Assembly (NCBI GenBank): GCA_009839585.1 | Contig: VXPI01000259.1 | Location: 1-7,561 of the forward strand | Length of the DNA: 7,561 nucleotides | From: Gammaproteobacteria bacterium | GTDB lineage: Bacteria; Pseudomonadota; Gammaproteobacteria; Arenicellales; Poriferihabitantaceae | Direction of reading: 5' to 3' | Shown here: positions 5,635-7,561 of the stretch, piece after piece | Numbering within the stretch: the first letter of the stretch is position 1 | Layout of the letters: every line of letters starts with the position of its first letter | Program-made: the position numbers and the translations under genes | Notes under the pieces: generated by a model | The model's database searches: none | What the model was told of the DNA's origin: nothing | The model's input: the letters and a program-made list of their open reading frames with translations, nothing else

Positions 5635-7460
5635 TCGATGAACTCCAGTTCCTGAAACTCCCCGAGGGCTTCCATGGTCAAGTTGAAGCGGGATTTCACC
5701 TGAATCGTGCTGTTTGTGGAGTATGTGGTGGTGTAGACATAGTCTTCATCGTTCAAGAGTTCTACCACACGGTCTATGATTTCTTTTGCATTACTGTCGA
5801 TTGTCTTCTTTCGCATAACGGATAATAATGTCGAAAAAACATCGAAGAGAGAAATATTGATGACCGATTTACGATTCTCCTGTCCCAAGGCCATGGATCT
5901 TCGAAAAGCATGTTTCCCGAAGAGGACATGGTTGTTGCGCATGGAAAGACAGAACCGTTTTTCCAGACGATCGAGCCACGCCTTGTCTTTTTTGTTCAGG
6001 GATACAATGGCGTGTGTAAGAAAATCGTCCATGTCTCCATTATGGTATGCATCGGCACCTAAAATATGGAATGCCGCAAAGCGGTTCGCAGCCTCTCGGT
6101 CGCGCATGGTCTTGCTGTTCAGTGAACGCCCGGTCGCTTCAAGAAACTCATCACACTTGACCATTCTGGATAACCATTGCGTACCGGCACCATTGTAGAG
6201 CGCGTTTCGCATCTGCTGACGAGTCAGGATAGAGCCACTGTTGACTCGCTCGAAAATGTCCAGTTTGGCGCGTGGCGGTGCATCCTTATCGAGTATGTAG
6301 AGCGTTAGTTGAGTGTCTTCGACACGCTCCTGTAGATTGATGGGTAGGTCGGAGTAGCGTTTACCATCGAGTGGGTGGCCGTTGCCCAAGCCAGTGAGCT
6401 TCAATTTGTCCTGAATGAATCGGACGAAAGTGGTCAGCCTTTGCAACCCATCCACCACCGTGATACGTCCATCGATACCTTCTGCAACATAAATGACCGG
6501 TAGGGGAATACGCATGATACAACTCTCTATTAGTTTGGATTGGCGCACTGGTTCCCATACAAAGTCGCGTTGAAATTCAGGAGCCATAAGATATCGATTA
6601 CCCTCTATGCGTTTGACGACATCCCGGACCGTGCGCGTTTCAGAGCGAACCATGATGTCATCAAGCTGGTAATCATCGATAACCGTTAAATCGCATAGGT
6701 CCCCAAGACCTTCAATTTGTTCTTCTGGATTATCTGGATACACTACATATTCCGTTGAGTTGGGAGAAAATTCCCAAACTTTATTGGAGTTCCGGAGAAT
6801 GAAGACCTTGTCAAAAGCTGGGGTATCTTCAAAAACACCCCCATGTAATCGAGTGGAGAGGCACTCGAGATCCTGATCGTTCAGACCAGTAGGATGGGGA
6901 CTCCAGTTGTCATAAATCAATAGCCAGTTTCTGTCATGCTTCTCGAATCCTGATGACTTGAACTTCCCGTTCTTTGTCTCTACTATGGCTACTATGGCAT
7001 CGGTCCAGTTGTCTTCCCATTCCCTTCCCATGGCAGGATATGATGACCGTTTCCCTGTCACAGTTTTCAATATTTCTTTATTGGGGAGCTTCTTATCATC
7101 GGGACGATATGTGGGGACATCCATGCAATCTAACAAATTACTGTCATTGTTTTTAGTCATGTGCTCACACAAGGCTTTTGCCCTTGCATGGTTGACATGC
7201 TCTGCTACAGTGATTTCGATACCTGTGGTTCCACCCCGGGATGACAAGAGAAAATCAGGCCTGTCTTGATGCCTTATGTGTACGGGGTATTCAAGCAGAC
7301 CGGTATCTGCGATCGCTTCAAGAAAGTATCGTGCTACCCATGCCTCTCTATGCTGTGGGGTTCTTCCTTGTGTCCGGGGAGGCACGGAAACGTCAGTTTG
7401 ATACAGATTAACACGCAGGTCATCGGAATCTTCAGCTGATAAATCATCAAGCGGTTTCAT
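5631..7460 (-). CDS. DUF262 (GmrS-like) protein with an N-terminal PD-(D/E)xK-like domain (609 aa)
   Basis: Residues about 35-260 form an N-terminal domain with helix EAWVARYFLEAI, then RPDFLLSS (67-74) and GIEITVAE (80-87). This is the layout of a PD-(D/E)xK nuclease core, except that the usual lysine after the glutamate is threonine. Residues about 274-425 are DUF262: PEFQRDFVW (294-302), VVDGLQRLTT (335-344) and DIFERVNSGS (401-410). A downstream REAANRF (455-461) and a C-terminal 'STIQVKSRFN' segment also fit the family. DUF262 has a ParB/Srx-like fold that binds and hydrolyses nucleotides in GmrSD, SspE and BrxU restriction systems. Here no DUF1524 HNH domain follows, so cutting would need the N-terminal domain or a partner protein. 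Cytoplasmic; no signal peptide. First gene of the cluster, overlapping the ATPase start by four bases. The ATG at 7460 is the first in frame after a stop and has only a weak Shine-Dalgarno. Confidence 0.9.
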   Translation of the reverse strand: MKPLDDLSAEDSDDLRVNLYQTDVSVPPRTQGRTPQHREAWVARYFLEAIADTGLLEYPVHIRHQDRPDFLLSSRGGTTGIEITVAEHVNHARAKALCEHMTKNNDSNLLDCMDVPTYRPDDKKLPNKEILKTVTGKRSSYPAMGREWEDNWTDAIVAIVETKNGKFKSSGFEKHDRNWLLIYDNWSPHPTGLNDQDLECLSTRLHGGVFEDTPAFDKVFILRNSNKVWEFSPNSTEYVVYPDNPEEQIEGLGDLCDLTVIDDYQLDDIMVRSETRTVRDVVKRIEGNRYLMAPEFQRDFVWEPVRQSKLIESCIMRIPLPVIYVAEGIDGRITVVDGLQRLTTFVRFIQDKLKLTGLGNGHPLDGKRYSDLPINLQERVEDTQLTLYILDKDAPPRAKLDIFERVNSGSILTRQQMRNALYNGAGTQWLSRMVKCDEFLEATGRSLNSKTMRDREAANRFAAFHILGADAYHNGDMDDFLTHAIVSLNKKDKAWLDRLEKRFCLSMRNNHVLFGKHAFRRSMALGQENRKSVINISLFDVFSTLLSVMRKKTIDSNAKEIIDRVVELLNDEDYVYTTTYSTNSTIQVKSRFNLTMEALGEFQELEFIE

Positions 7461-7471
7461 TACTCGTGCTA

Positions 7472-7501
7472 ATCATAAGACTACAATTGGATATCTGCCA
7501 G
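7472..7501 (-). promoter_or_regulatory. Possible promoter of the three-gene cluster
   Basis: TATGAT at 7477-7472 (5 of 6 to consensus) lies 18 bases from CTGGCA at 7501-7496 (4 of 6). The predicted transcript would start near 7465, only a few bases before the ATG at 7460, so it would be almost leaderless. That agrees with the weak Shine-Dalgarno. A second, perfect TATAAT at 7553-7548 would give an approximately 80-base leader, but its -35 region is outside the window. Confidence 0.35.
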
Positions 7502-7561
7502 AAAGTACCGATTTTATCTTGATCCTGAATCCGACATTGTTCTCCCAATTATACCTTGCAT
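7473..7561 (-). CDS. Possible 3' end of an upstream gene with SUMF1/FGE-sulfatase-like terminus (partial)
   Basis: A frame open from the right edge (first full codon at 7559) to a TGA at 7475-7473 reads ARYNWENNVGFRIKIKSV and ten more residues. The N-N-(V/I)-GFR signature is the usual end of SUMF1/FGE-sulfatase domains, which also serve as variable proteins of some diversity-generating retroelements. Only 28 codons are visible and the tail after GFR is longer than usual, so this is a tentative call. The stop lies 12 bases before the DUF262 start. Confidence 0.3.
   Translation of the reverse strand, partial: ARYNWENNVGFRIKIKSVLSGRYPIVVL

Noticed and set aside
5776..6198. A 140-aa open frame on the plus strand
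   Set aside because: It lies opposite the C-terminal third of the DUF262 protein, whose frame carries family motifs; no initiation signal supports it.
1..7561. CRISPR array, tRNA or rRNA genes
   Set aside because: No regularly spaced direct repeats and no tRNA- or rRNA-like conserved segments were seen on either strand.

Overview
The window looks like an accessory, probably defence-related, island from a Gram-negative bacterium. Every gene I can support reads on the minus strand, so the transcriptional order runs from high to low coordinates. The species cannot be fixed from the sequence. The mixture of an AAA_14-type ATPase, an IS1634-like transposase and DUF262/DUF3696-type proteins is common in green sulfur bacteria and in Gammaproteobacteria such as purple sulfur bacteria. 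That is general knowledge, not a result from this sequence. The transposase remnant reads as visibly more G+C rich than the flanking genes, which fits acquisition from elsewhere.

Right part (7460-3516): a tight three-gene cluster. The first gene is a 609-aa protein with an N-terminal domain that resembles a PD-(D/E)xK nuclease fold and a C-terminal DUF262 (ParB/Srx-like, GmrS-like) domain. It overlaps by four bases with a 382-aa SMC/OLD-type ATPase of the DUF3696 kind. That gene is followed 13 nt later by a 318-aa protein of unknown function. The spacing implies one operon and coupled translation. A DUF262 sensor/NTPase, an ABC-type ATPase and an uncharacterised third partner, next to a restriction gene and an IS, make this the best candidate for a new anti-phage system here.

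Middle part (3413-2377): a restriction-endonuclease-like gene. Its 230-aa N-terminal part looks like a PUA/EVE-like reader domain, and its 124-aa C-terminal part carries a Mrr-type PD-(D/E)xK nuclease motif. The two lie in different frames (-1) and overlap by 31 bp. This looks like one gene broken by a single-base loss, or less likely two coupled genes.

Left part (2376-235): a decayed IS1634-family element. The transposase has lost its start ATG (ATA in its place), is missing roughly 100-130 internal codons, and its two halves lie in different frames. The 166 bp upstream of it is bounded by an 18-bp inverted repeat and contains a long hairpin. Copies of CTAATCC lie at both element edges. Downstream is a possible 63-aa gene with a strong ribosome binding site, overlapping the transposase frame's stop.

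Edges: positions 234-1 encode the first 78 residues of an AAA_14/DUF4143-type ATPase, with a perfect TATAAT box and a 12-bp inverted repeat spanning promoter and start codon, suggesting leaderless, autoregulated expression. The extreme right edge holds the last 28 codons of an open frame ending at 7473. It carries an NNVGFR motif reminiscent of the C-terminus of SUMF1/FGE-sulfatase domains.
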